Source: Alkalihalobacillus deserti
GTDB taxonomy: Bacteria; Bacillota; Bacilli; Bacillales; Bacillaceae_D
Direction of reading: 5' to 3'
Assembly (NCBI RefSeq): GCF_020734105.1
Contig: NZ_JAJAFR010000011.1
Coordinates: 1 to 64,000 of the forward strand
Length of the DNA stretch: 64,000 nt
Shown here: positions 34,356-42,865 of the stretch, piece after piece
How the letters are laid out: the number at the start of each line of letters is the position of its first letter
How positions within the stretch are numbered: position 1 is the stretch's first letter
Translations under genes and position numbers: made by a program
Notes under the pieces: generated by a model
Told to the model about the DNA's origin: nothing
Seen by the model: the letters and a program-made list of their open reading frames with translations, nothing else
The model's database searches: none

Positions 34356-35267
34356 TCATAAGGTTGTTTTGTCATATTTCTCAGCAGGAAAAACGCAGTC
34401 TTGCTCAAGGACATTATCTAAGTTCTTTAACTCTAATTCTTGAAACTTGTTCACCATTTTCATACGATCAATCGTCAATATTGCTTCTTCTAATGAACAG
34501 CGTACATCGACTTGGCAATTAATTGCTGCAAGTTCTCTACATAAATGCAACATCTTTAAATCAGTTTCAATTTTTTGTCTTTGCGATTTCGTTAAACTAG
34601 ATAAATTTTCTAAAATGCCCTCAATATTCTTATGTGTTTGAAGCAATCGTAACGCCGTCTTCTCACCGATTCCCTTTACACCCGGATAATTGTCACTGCT
34701 ATCCCCCATCAATGCTTTTAAGTCAATCATTTGCATAGGGTTAATTCCTTTTTCTGTAAAAAAGACCTCTTCATTATAAACGGCATAATTTCCATATCCT
34801 TTTTTCAAAAGAATAACCGTCACATTTTTTGATAGGAGTTGTAAAATATCTTGATCACCTGTTAATATCATTACTTCTGAATGTTGACTTAATTCACTTG
34901 ATAACGTTCCAATACAGTCATCAGCTTCAAAACCAACCAATCCAACATTAGGTATATTTAGCTCCTCAACAACTTCTTTAACTAAATCAAATTGTGGAAT
35001 TAACTCTACAGGTGGTTCTCCTCTATTTGCTTTATAGTTAGGATACATTTCCGTTCGATAAGTGGTGCTTCCCATATCCCAACAACAAATTACATGTGTA
35101 GGTTTATGTGTATTTATGGCCGTGAATAAATGCTTTACAAATCCATGGATAGCATTGGTTGGAATACCTTTACTGTTTACCATATAATAACCACTCATAG
35201 CGGTAGCGAAAAAAGCTCGAAACAACAGAGCCATTCCATCTACTAACATCACTTTATTTTTTTTCAT
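34356..35267 (-). CDS. ypcP: 5'-3' exonuclease of the PolA N-terminal type, YpcP-like
   Basis: A free-standing homologue of the DNA polymerase I 5'-nuclease domain, acting on flaps and RNA primers. From ATG 35267 (GGGAGAGG upstream) it is 303 residues, about the YpcP length. Conserved acidic residues lie in MLVDGMALLFRAFF (residues ~7-20), FEADDCIGTL near 123, LTGDQDILQLL near 145 and LMGDSSDNYPGVKGIGEKT near 195 with its helix-hairpin-helix. The frame extends 63 codons further upstream, but that part spans a terminator and is unlikely to be translated with it. Confidence 0.9.
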   Translation of the reverse strand: MKKNKVMLVDGMALLFRAFFATAMSGYYMVNSKGIPTNAIHGFVKHLFTAINTHKPTHVICCWDMGSTTYRTEMYPNYKANRGEPPVELIPQFDLVKEVVEELNIPNVGLVGFEADDCIGTLSSELSQHSEVMILTGDQDILQLLSKNVTVILLKKGYGNYAVYNEEVFFTEKGINPMQMIDLKALMGDSSDNYPGVKGIGEKTALRLLQTHKNIEGILENLSSLTKSQRQKIETDLKMLHLCRELAAINCQVDVRCSLEEAILTIDRMKMVNKFQELELKNLDNVLEQDCVFPAEKYDKTTL

Positions 35268-35285
35268 TCCAACAACCTCTCCCTT

Positions 35286-35321
35286 AAAAAGGAAAAGACA
35301 TGTGACCACACATGCCTTTCC
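35286..35321 (-). terminator. Terminator just upstream of ypcP
   Basis: On the minus strand GGAAAGGCATGTG pairs with CACATGTCTTTTCC (one bulge) around four bases, followed by TTTTT. It lies only 18 bases before the ypcP start, so it must end an upstream transcript or act as an attenuator. Confidence 0.65.
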
Positions 35322-35337
35322 ACCACTTTTTATTTTG

Positions 35338-35456
35338 TTAAATATCGACAACGGTACACCTAAATCTGCCAACATCCCTTGTCCATTTACCAGTACCTTT
35401 TTGACCAGCAGGAAATAGTGTTTTTCCTCTTTTAACGTCAATTTTAGAGAAAACAT
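35338..35456 (-). pseudogene. Possible frameshifted small peptide gene upstream of ypcP
   Basis: After an AGGTGG site the frame begins ATGTTTTCT. If a two-base CT duplication is removed it reads MFSKIDVKRGKTLFPAGQKG and ends GRFRCTVVDI, 17 bases before the terminator. As written, the frame instead runs on into ypcP. The peptide is basic and not recognised. Low certainty. Confidence 0.25.
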
Positions 35457-35715
35457 GCTGTGATTTCCACCTAAATAGTGTATTAATCTATTAGTAAAAT
35501 TTCCCGAGGTGTTTTAAGTTCAACGAATTCTTCAATCATAAAAGTACCAACAAGGTTCCGATCTTGATTAGTATCATTAATGTTCTCAACAGTTTCAGCT
35601 TAAATGTCGAAGTTGGAAACAGACTATCCTTTACTTTCAAAATTCAAAGCTAAACTTCGTCCCATTACATCTAAAAACTCCGATCTGAATCTTGAGATAA
35701 ACTGGTACTTCCCTT
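35457..35715. other. Gap downstream of zwf, possible unrecognised gene remnant
   Basis: On the minus strand one frame gives FRSEFLDVMGRSLALNFESK and later GTFMIEEFVELKTPREILL, interrupted by two stops. It reads like a decayed coding region, but no family is recognised. Confidence 0.2.
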
Positions 35716-37200
35716 CTATACTCTAGTTGAAATTGGCCACCAATGGAATCCATCCTGCGCTAATAAATCGTCGGCTTCTTTCGGACCCATTGAGCCAGAT
35801 TTATACGATGCTAAGGCTACGTCTTTACTTTCCCAGGCTTTTGAGATGGAATCAATAAATGTCCAAGATAAATCAACTTCGTCCCAGTGTGCAAAGTTCG
35901 TAGCATCTCCTTGAATGCAGTCATAAATCAACCGTTCGTATGCTTCAGGTGTATTAGACGTATCGACACAATCATGGCAATAATCCAATTGAACCGGTGT
36001 CGTTTCACCAGAAGTACCAATCTTCTTCCCATTCAAATGCAGAGTAATCCCTTCATCTGGCTGAATGGAGATGATTAATAAATTCGAGTTCATCTGTTCA
36101 TTTTCACTATAGTAGAGATTCATCGGTCTATCTTTGAATTGAATCACAATTTTAGTAGACTTTTCACTTAGACGTTTTCCCGTTCTAATGTAAAAAGGTA
36201 CTCCCGCCCATCGATGATTATCAATCAGTAACTTCCCTGCAACATAGGTCTCTGTAATCGATTCAGCATCAACATTTTTTTCTTCACGATAACCCTTGAG
36301 GTTATTTCCTTGAATCGTACCACCTTCATATTGACCTCTAACAAAATACTCAGGCGTTTGTTCAGGTGTGAAGTCTCTCAATGCACGTAGTACTTTAATT
36401 TTTTCACTTCTGATCTCATCCGTTGTTAATCTGATGGGAGGGTCCATTGCAAGTAAAGACACCATTTGCAACATATGATTTTGAACCATATCGCGCAATG
36501 CTCCAGATGTTTCATAGTATCCACCACGATCTTCAACCCCTAGAGTTTCACTAGAAGTGATTTGAATGTTAGATATATATTGGTTATTCCATAGTGGCTC
36601 AAAAATTGCATTAGCAAAACGAATGACTTCAATATTTTGAACCATGTCTTTGCCTAAATAATGATCAATTCGATAAATTTCATCTTCAGAGAAAGCTTGA
36701 CGAATTTCATTATTTAACTTCTCTGCTGACTGTAGATCACGGCCAAATGGTTTTTCAATGATCAACCGTGTCCAACCGATTGTTTCGGTCACCTTTTCTT
36801 CCTTTAAACTTCGTGCAATTGTTCCAAAATACTCTGGAGACATTGCCATATAAAAAATTCGATTTCCAGGTATGTTATAATCGCGCTCTAGTTGTTGAAG
36901 TATCGAGTCTAAATCTCGATAGGAATCTTTATTTGTGACATCAAAAGGTAAATAATAGAAATGAGAAATGAATTTTGAAACTAAATCCTCACTTTCTTCT
37001 TTTGGTAAAGAGTTACTAACTGCCTCTCTTAAGACTTCATTTGTCCAGTCTCTTCTAGCAACCCCTACAACAGCGAATCTGTCGGAAAGTTTTCCAGCTT
37101 TATATAACTTGAAGATAGATGGGAATAATTTTCTTTTGGCTAAATCCCCCGTTACACCAAAAATAACTAAAGTTGTTTCAGGTTTGTATGTGGTTTTCAT
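35716..37200 (-). CDS. zwf: Glucose-6-phosphate 1-dehydrogenase
   Basis: Oxidises glucose-6-phosphate to 6-phosphogluconolactone, making NADPH at the entry to the pentose phosphate pathway. 494 residues, the family length. VIFGVTGDLAKRKLFPSI at residues 12-30 binds the coenzyme, IEKPFGRDL near 148 and the catalytic RIDHYLGK near 178 are intact. The start ATG (37200) has a weak AGAGAGG ribosome site. No gnd or pgl gene is adjacent. Confidence 0.95.
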   Translation of the reverse strand: MKTTYKPETTLVIFGVTGDLAKRKLFPSIFKLYKAGKLSDRFAVVGVARRDWTNEVLREAVSNSLPKEESEDLVSKFISHFYYLPFDVTNKDSYRDLDSILQQLERDYNIPGNRIFYMAMSPEYFGTIARSLKEEKVTETIGWTRLIIEKPFGRDLQSAEKLNNEIRQAFSEDEIYRIDHYLGKDMVQNIEVIRFANAIFEPLWNNQYISNIQITSSETLGVEDRGGYYETSGALRDMVQNHMLQMVSLLAMDPPIRLTTDEIRSEKIKVLRALRDFTPEQTPEYFVRGQYEGGTIQGNNLKGYREEKNVDAESITETYVAGKLLIDNHRWAGVPFYIRTGKRLSEKSTKIVIQFKDRPMNLYYSENEQMNSNLLIISIQPDEGITLHLNGKKIGTSGETTPVQLDYCHDCVDTSNTPEAYERLIYDCIQGDATNFAHWDEVDLSWTFIDSISKAWESKDVALASYKSGSMGPKEADDLLAQDGFHWWPISTRV

Positions 37201-37496
37201 TTTATTCCGGCCTCTCTTTTTGCTTAGTTCCTTTTTTATTAATATAAAAAAAGTAACTCAAATCGACATATAAAGTCAAATTTCTTAACTTCACCTTACT
37301 TTACTGTTATTAATCGCTCGTTTCAACCTATATTTCTCATCTTTTATTTGAGATAACTAAATTAAACGTATTCATTTCAGTATTTAAGACACCATTTTAT
37401 AGAGATTTAGTTTAATTTAGAAGCAAGTAATCATCTATTTGATTCTTGATAAGATTAAAAGAAATCATCCTATTTTGTGATTACATTTTCCGCTAA

Positions 37497-37706
37497 CTCT
37501 TATAGAGCTTGTTCAAAAAGGGCGGTCTTCCCTTTTTGAACAAGCTCGAAGCAATGAGCGAAGCCACTGCAATGTTTTAAGTCGATCCGAGTGGTTTTCT
37601 TGGATAGACGCGCAGTGAGTGAAGCCATTGCAACTCCGCATTAGGAGAGAGGATATTAAAGGCTCAAAAAGGGCGGTCTTCCCTTTTTTAACCAAGCTCT
37701 TATAGA
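37497..37706 (+). repeat. Structured intergenic repeat, copy 1
   Basis: The element has four parts: hairpin A (37505-37547, 18-base stem GAGCTTGTTCAAAAAGGG), a GCARTGAGYGAAGCC motif, hairpin B (GTCGATCCGAG with CTTGGATAGAC, 37581-37609), and a second GCARTGAGYGAAGCC motif followed by a terminal TCAAAAAGGGCGGTC arm. CTCTTATAGA occurs at both ends. It is nearly identical, inverted, to 55851-56123 and related to 59154-59320. Confidence 0.85.
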
Positions 37707-38112
37707 TAATTCTTCACCAAAAAGTGTAGCTTCAGTCTTATTTCTCAATAAATTAAGAAACACTTTCTGAATTATCCTAACTACCCTTAAATTTTTATTG
37801 AGTATTGAATACTTGATTAACAATAAATTATTATTTCATTATACCGTTAAATTAAATGATTATGTATAACCATTTAATTTTTTGCATAATAAGAATAGTT
37901 ATCCGAAGAATTAATCGATAGGAAAAAAGTCAGTTCTAGAGGCCACTAAAACGACTTTCACCTTTTTCAGTGGCCTTTAGTTTTATACCTTTTCTGCTCA
38001 TAGCAATCAACACAGTCATTGCCATTGGAGTGAGAAGTGTCTTACTCCTTAAAGCCAATTCAGTTGCGGTTTTTTTCTATACACTAATGCCTTTGTCGCA
38101 GGAAATATCGTT
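37707..38112. other. Gap between repeat copy 1 and the methyltransferase gene
   Basis: A hairpin at 37940-37976 (AGGCCACT with AGTGGCCT) is followed by a T-rich run. Plus-strand DNA at about 37985-38110 reads LLIAINTVIAIGVRSVLLLK, which resembles part of a membrane protein without a start; it may be a remnant. No intact gene is seen. Confidence 0.25.
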
Positions 38113-38847
38113 TTATTTTTGACATCGAAGAACGATGTTTCCCATTCTTCCTTTAAACTCTGTTAATAAACGTTCATGTTCATCAAGAATATCAAATAAT
38201 TGTGGATCCATATCAATACTAAGTTCTAACTCATTCACTTTACTTATCTCTTGAACAGTAAGATTCAGTTTCTCTATCTGTTTGAAACCTGCTTGATCAA
38301 GATAGACTTTCCAATCGTTTTCTACATTGCATTCAATAAAACCGTAAAATGCTTTTAGTGTATCAATTTCCCAATCAGCTAATTTCTCTAGTAATATCAG
38401 TTCATTTAATATAAGAGTTCCACCTTTTTTTAAAACTCTGTTACATTCATTTAATGCTTTTTTAATGCTTACAAATGCAAGAACGGATTCTATTAGAACA
38501 TAATCAAATGAATCACTTTTATATGGCAATTGTTCAATCGATCCCTCAACTAACTTAATAGAGGATGACTTTTTCCCAATCCTCTCCCTCGCTTTTTCCA
38601 ACATTATAGGATGTCGTTCAATAGCGAATACTTTACAATTAAATGCTTTAGATAGATAAGAAGCTGTTTCTCCCGTACCGCAACCAACATCTAAGATTTT
38701 CGTTTTAGAGTCTATGACCTCCCTATTAAAAATCGCTTCTGTCGTTGCTTTTCCTCCTGGGTGAGCACTATTAATCGTAAACTCGGCTAAAAAGTCGATA
38801 TAGCTAAGATTATTCATCCCATCATTCCCACTTTCATTCTTTTCCAC
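38113..38847 (-). CDS. Class I SAM-dependent methyltransferase
   Basis: 244 residues with the SAM-binding motif I ILDVGCGTGETASYL near residue 52, AIERHPIMLEKARERIG (motif II region) near 77 and the motif IV/V blocks FDYVLIESVL and VLKKGGTLILNEL. The substrate cannot be inferred. The listed start is GTG (38847) with a poor ribosome site; ATG at 38817 is an alternative ten codons downstream. It has no close operon partners. Confidence 0.82.
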   Translation of the reverse strand: MEKNESGNDGMNNLSYIDFLAEFTINSAHPGGKATTEAIFNREVIDSKTKILDVGCGTGETASYLSKAFNCKVFAIERHPIMLEKARERIGKKSSSIKLVEGSIEQLPYKSDSFDYVLIESVLAFVSIKKALNECNRVLKKGGTLILNELILLEKLADWEIDTLKAFYGFIECNVENDWKVYLDQAGFKQIEKLNLTVQEISKVNELELSIDMDPQLFDILDEHERLLTEFKGRMGNIVLRCQK

Positions 38848-38988
38848 ATTCTATGTTCATTTTTTTAGCTGGTTCCTTCGTGACTATTGCTGAATTCAAG
38901 AAAAACTAGGTAAATTCACAAACAAATCACTCTTTATAAAAATACAATGATCATGAACGTCTAGATATTGCAGAAGGGAGAGAATGCT

Positions 38989-39237
38989 TTGTCTTACTAT
39001 GATCTTTGTTGCCTTTATCGAGGAAAAGTTGTAACAATTACTTGTGTTGATGGCAAAACGTATTCAGGAACCATTACAAATGTAACGAAAACTCATGTTT
39101 ACCTCCAACCGACTGGTGGAAGCCACTTTGGTGGATTCGGCTATGGCTGGGGTTACGGTCGCTGGGGCTGGGGCTTTCCAATCGCATTAGCTGCAATCGG
39201 TGGTTTTGCTTTAGGTGCTGCTTTATGGTGGATCTAG
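38989..39237 (+). CDS. Small Sm-like domain protein with Gly/Trp-rich linker and one membrane helix
   Basis: An 82-residue product from TTG 38989, after GAAGGGAG; an earlier TTG at 38968 has no ribosome site. Residues ~10-42 (RGKVVTITCVDGKTYSGTIT) look like the first strands of an Sm/LSm-type barrel. A Gly/Trp/Tyr-rich stretch (FGGFGYGWGYGRWGWGF) follows, then a C-terminal hydrophobic helix ending in LWWI. No named family is recalled. It faces a YjcZ-type sporulation gene across a shared terminator, so a spore role is possible. Confidence 0.6.
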   Translation: MSYYDLCCLYRGKVVTITCVDGKTYSGTITNVTKTHVYLQPTGGSHFGGFGYGWGYGRWGWGFPIALAAIGGFALGAALWWI

Positions 39238-39256
39238 AATGAACCTTTAATCTAAA

Positions 39257-39286
39257 AAGCTTGTCGAGTGAATAACTCGACAAGCT
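39257..39286. terminator. Shared terminator between converging small genes
   Basis: A perfect 13-base stem AAGCTTGTCGAGT has a four-base loop. The T-run is better on the minus strand (end of the yjcZ-like gene), but the hairpin can also stop the gene ending at 39237. Confidence 0.8.
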
Positions 39287-39299
39287 TCAACCTATAACT

Positions 39300-39446
39300 T
39301 TAGTATCCGTATCCACCATATTCGTATCCAGGTGCGTAATCAGCGCTATATTCCGTTCCTAACCAACTAGCCCCGACAATTACTAATAAAATAAACAAAA
39401 CTACAATCAATGAGAAACCACCTGTATAACCTGCTCCTGTTGACAT
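39300..39446 (-). CDS. YjcZ-family small sporulation membrane protein
   Basis: A 48-residue product with AAAGGAGTG before the ATG. The sequence is MSTGAGYTGGFSLIVVLFIL, continuing through a single hydrophobic helix (residues ~11-28), then a Tyr/Gly-rich tail with YAPGYEYGGYGY. Gly-Gly-Phe followed by LIVVLFILL is the hallmark of the YjcZ family, tiny membrane proteins made during sporulation. Their function is unknown. Confidence 0.85.
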   Translation of the reverse strand: MSTGAGYTGGFSLIVVLFILLVIVGASWLGTEYSADYAPGYEYGGYGY

Positions 39447-39753
39447 AAAAACACTCCTTTCAATTCGCGAAGCTAACCTTCACAATTCCTAGCCTATGCA
39501 AAAAGTCATTTCTCGTTTGGGCTCTTTCCTACTTTCTTCAATAATTCCTTTACTAATAACTGATACTGCTATAGCTATATGAGAAGGAATTATATTTCAT
39601 AAACATTCAAAATCGATAATCCATACAAAAACACTTTGAGAAATCCACCTATTCTTTTGTACTTCTATAGAAATTCAAAATTAATTATATGCTGAAATGA
39701 CGATATGTAAAATTAATTAAATGGAAATAAGGATACACCTATGTCGCATCCTC
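39447..39753. other. Gap between the yjcZ-like gene and mgtC
   Basis: No gene is seen. It contains the promoter region of the yjcZ-like gene and AT-rich DNA. A weak hairpin near 39731-39751 could end mgtC. Confidence 0.3.
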
Positions 39754-40449
39754 TTACATGGATTCTATATCGACACTGTCTATGTATTCCATTTGCTTGA
39801 GTGCATAGTAAACATCGGTTGTATAAGTTTTCTCATTTACTAAAAGCAGCAAATCCATTTGCTTTGCTGTTGAATCTTTTAGATCTTTCACTCTTACTTT
39901 TCTAGCTTTCATATCTTGACGTTTCATGTTCTTTAAAATCTCAGTTAATTGATGTTCAGATTGGACAATAACTCTCGCTTTAAGCTCTTTTTGTCGAAGT
40001 GCTTTTGGACCAATAAATTTAAATAAAAACGGTAGAAATTCCACACTTATTAATAATAATACAGTTGCTATAACAGCCTCTAACCAAAAACCTGCACCAC
40101 AAGCAATACCAATACCACCTGCACCCCATATCATGGCAGCCGTTGTCAATCCAGAAATCATATCATTGTTTCGTCTCAAGATAACACCTGCACCCAAGAA
40201 CCCGATACCAGAAACGATCTGCGCTGCAAGTCTAAGCGGATCCATTGGTTTACTATAAGCAACTGCATATTGTTCCGCTCCTAGGATCGAAACATGCGTA
40301 AGCAGACAACTCATGATCCCAATAACTAAACAAGTCTTTAACCCTAATGGCTTTCTTTTAAGTTCTCTTTCTAACCCGATAATAATACAAAGAAATATTG
40401 CAATAGCTAATTTAAACAAAAAACTATTTAGTTCAATTTCAACAAACAT
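39754..40449 (-). CDS. MgtC/SapB family membrane protein
   Basis: From ATG 40449 (GGGGG six bases upstream; three in-frame starts further up lack a site) the product is 231 residues. Five hydrophobic helices fill residues ~1-145, with the family signatures IGLERELKRKPLGLKT near 25 and GIGFLGAGVILRR near 80. A soluble ACT-like C-terminal domain follows. MgtC proteins are linked to Mg starvation and F-ATPase control in pathogens; the role in Bacillus is unsettled. Confidence 0.88.
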   Translation of the reverse strand: MFVEIELNSFLFKLAIAIFLCIIIGLERELKRKPLGLKTCLVIGIMSCLLTHVSILGAEQYAVAYSKPMDPLRLAAQIVSGIGFLGAGVILRRNNDMISGLTTAAMIWGAGGIGIACGAGFWLEAVIATVLLLISVEFLPFLFKFIGPKALRQKELKARVIVQSEHQLTEILKNMKRQDMKARKVRVKDLKDSTAKQMDLLLLVNEKTYTTDVYYALKQMEYIDSVDIESM

Positions 40450-40518
40450 TTGATTCCCCCAACCTTTTTCTATAAATAATTTATTCTCCATTTTATAATC
40501 CATTTCCTCTATATTAAG

Positions 40519-40547
40519 GAAAAAAGTCCTACTCACATGAGCAGGAC
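40519..40547 (-). terminator. Terminator of the LysM-CAP gene
   Basis: On the minus strand GTCCTGCTCA pairs with TGAGTAGGAC (one G-U) around two bases and is followed by TTTTTT, eight bases after the stop. Confidence 0.85.
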
Positions 40548-40554
40548 CTCCTCT

Positions 40555-41181
40555 TTATCTAGCCTGAATAAACATTTGTACCCAAGCACCATGATAGAAA
40601 CCGACACCAATCGTATCATATTCTGGTTTCAAAATATTTTGTCTATGACCTGGTGAATTCATCCAGTCTTTCATTACTTGCTCAGGGGTTGTTTGTCCTT
40701 TTGCGATATTTTCACCAGCTGTCCGGTAACTTATGCCGAATGAACGAAGCATATCAAATGGCGATCCGTAGTTTGGACTATTGTGAGAGAAATAATTAGA
40801 GTTAATTAAATCCTGTGCTTTTTTGTGTGCAACATTTTTCACATCAGCTCGATGTTGAAGCGGATTTAATCCACGTTGACGTCTTTCTTGGTTAACAAGA
40901 GCCACCACTTGGTCTTCAAATGCACTATGATGAGAAGCTTCTGGTTTTAAACGAATGACCTCACCAACTTGCATATTTGTTGGGACAACATCAGGATTTA
41001 AACGCATTAACTCCTTGTAATCCAACCCATACCGCTTCGCAATAAACCAAAATGAATCACCTTTTGATACCTTATAATGTGAAAAAGGTGGTTCGTTGAA
41101 CATTTTAATTGCCGCATCTGCTGTTGGTTGTAAAGAGAGAATGGACATCACAAGAACAACTGCAATCATTAATCTTTTCAT
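40555..41181 (-). CDS. Secreted LysM-CAP domain protein, YkwD-like
   Basis: From ATG 41181 (GCGGAGG upstream) it has 208 residues. A signal peptide covers residues 1-24 (KRLMIAVVLVMSILSL, cleavage near ADA). A LysM wall-binding module at ~36-80 (YKVSKGDSFWFIAKRYGL) follows, then a CAP/SCP domain with LVNQERRQRGLNPL, FSHNSPNYGSPFDML and GENIAKG. The CAP histidines and glutamates are present. The fold is shared with YkwD and SafA-like wall or spore-cortex proteins. Function in the wall is inferred. Confidence 0.88.
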   Translation of the reverse strand: MKRLMIAVVLVMSILSLQPTADAAIKMFNEPPFSHYKVSKGDSFWFIAKRYGLDYKELMRLNPDVVPTNMQVGEVIRLKPEASHHSAFEDQVVALVNQERRQRGLNPLQHRADVKNVAHKKAQDLINSNYFSHNSPNYGSPFDMLRSFGISYRTAGENIAKGQTTPEQVMKDWMNSPGHRQNILKPEYDTIGVGFYHGAWVQMFIQAR

Positions 41182-41300
41182 TTTGTTACCTCCGCATAAT
41201 GTTTTGTTCAAGCTTATTTTCTCTAGCTTGCTCAAAACGATACACGTAATAGCAAAGTTTTTTAGTGATACTAGTTATTTTGATCTTGTATAAGATGCCA

Positions 41301-41891
41301 CTACCGTTTCGTGACAACTAAAGAAATAGCAAATCCCTTTAAATAGCTCTTCTTAGATATTATACGTAAATCAGCTTGTTCAATGGAATGTTGCGTCTTT
41401 CGGTTAAGTTGACAGCCATCACAAATTTTGCTCCAAAAAGGGGTTAACCACTTTTGTAGTTTTGAATAAAAGGCCCCTTCCATTTGAACATGTTCTAAAA
41501 CTAATATTGTTCCATTCGGCTTTAAAACTCTCTTCATTTCTCGTAATACTTGCTCTTGATTGTCCACCGAACAAAGCACGAGTGTAATCACAATCGTATC
41601 AAAGTATTCATCAGGGAATGGAATTGCTTCAGCTTTCTTCTCGATAATTTTTATAGGGACTTGAGCTAAATTCCTTCTTCTTTCTGCTCGTTGAATCATA
41701 TAGTGATTAGGTTCAACAGCAATCACTTCAATACATTCACGATAAATCGGAAAATTAATTCCCGTTCCTGATCCAATTTCCAAGACCATCCCTTTTGCAT
41801 GTTGAAGCAGGTCTTTTCTCCAGCTATTAATAAGTTTTCGTTCCAGTAAATCCATCATTAAATCATAATAACTTGCAAATAATCTTTTCAT
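41301..41891 (-). CDS. Class I SAM-dependent methyltransferase, UbiE/METTL7-like
   Basis: 196 residues. Motif I is MVLEIGSGTGINFPIY near residue 35, followed by AVEPNHYMIQRAERR near 57, IPFPDEYFDTIVITLVLCSV near 90 and the motif VI region LKPNGTILVLEHV near 120. KICDGCQLNR near 155 is common in this methyltransferase subgroup. The substrate is unknown; the family methylates small molecules or thiols. It stands alone between the CAP gene and the reductase. Confidence 0.82.
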   Translation of the reverse strand: MKRLFASYYDLMMDLLERKLINSWRKDLLQHAKGMVLEIGSGTGINFPIYRECIEVIAVEPNHYMIQRAERRRNLAQVPIKIIEKKAEAIPFPDEYFDTIVITLVLCSVDNQEQVLREMKRVLKPNGTILVLEHVQMEGAFYSKLQKWLTPFWSKICDGCQLNRKTQHSIEQADLRIISKKSYLKGFAISLVVTKR

Positions 41892-41932
41892 CTTTCTCCT
41901 AACTGGACTGTTTTAGGCAGTGCTCAATATTC

Positions 41933-41961
41933 AAAGAAGGTGACTCTATGTCACCTTCTTT
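41933..41961 (-). terminator. Terminator of the aldo/keto reductase gene
   Basis: AAAGAAGGTGAC pairs perfectly with GTCACCTTCTTT around five bases, immediately after the stop at 41964. Confidence 0.75.
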
Positions 41962-41963
41962 GA

Positions 41964-42794
41964 TTAGAAATTAAAATGATCTGGGTCCGGTCCGACTCGC
42001 TCATTTTTATTTAGAGAACTAATTACTTCCATGTCCTTTGTTGATAGAGAAAAGTCAAAAATTGCAGCATTATCAATAATACGTTGTTCTTTTACTGATT
42101 TAGGAATTGTAACAACTTCATTTTGAAGATCCCATCTTAAAATAACTTGAGCAGCAGACTTGTTATATTTCGCTGCAATTTTTAAAATCTTATCTTCCGT
42201 TAAAAGCTCTCCTCGTTTTAATGGGGACCAGGCTTCTAATTGAATTCCTGCATTTTTACAAAAAGCCAAGAGCTCTTGTTGAGCTAAATGTGGATGATAC
42301 TCGACTTGATTGACCATCGGCTTAATCTCAGCGTCTTTTAAAAGATCTTCTAAATGGTGCACATGAAAATTACTTACACCAATAGCTTTCACTCTTCCAT
42401 CTTTATAAAGTTTCTCCAGAGCTTTCCAAGTCTCTTTATACTTCCCTGCAACTGGCCAATGGATTAAATATAGGTCTAAGTAATCAAGTCCTAATTTATC
42501 TAAACTTAAATCAAAAGCTTGTAATGTCGTTTCATACCCTTGGTCTGTATTCCAAACTTTGGATGTAATAAATAATTCTTCTCGAGCAATTTCTGCTGCT
42601 TTTACTGCTTGTCCAACGCCTTCTTCATTTTGATAGACCGCAGCCGTATCAATACTACGATATCCTGCTCTTATAGCCGAAGTAACAGCATCAATTACTT
42701 CTTCACCGTTATCGGCTTTATAAACGCCCAATCCGAACCAAGGCATCTTTACACCATTATGTAATGTAGTTGTCTCTTGTAAACTTGTTAACAT
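41964..42794 (-). CDS. Aldo/keto reductase, glyoxal reductase (YvgN) type
   Basis: A 276-residue NADPH-dependent reductase with a TIM barrel. The tetrad is visible: Asp in SIDTAAVYQNEEGVG (with its Tyr) near 48-60, Lys in FITSKVW near 78, His in YLIHWP near 110. The coenzyme loop is IPKSVKEQRI near 235. Close in length and motifs to YvgN/YtbE, which reduce glyoxal and methylglyoxal. The exact physiological aldehyde is not known. Confidence 0.9.
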   Translation of the reverse strand: MLTSLQETTTLHNGVKMPWFGLGVYKADNGEEVIDAVTSAIRAGYRSIDTAAVYQNEEGVGQAVKAAEIAREELFITSKVWNTDQGYETTLQAFDLSLDKLGLDYLDLYLIHWPVAGKYKETWKALEKLYKDGRVKAIGVSNFHVHHLEDLLKDAEIKPMVNQVEYHPHLAQQELLAFCKNAGIQLEAWSPLKRGELLTEDKILKIAAKYNKSAAQVILRWDLQNEVVTIPKSVKEQRIIDNAAIFDFSLSTKDMEVISSLNKNERVGPDPDHFNF

Positions 42795-42865
42795 TGTCTT
42801 TCCTCCTCTTATGTTCGTCTTTTACATTATCTACTATATTTAATTAAAATCAAAACGATACGCTC

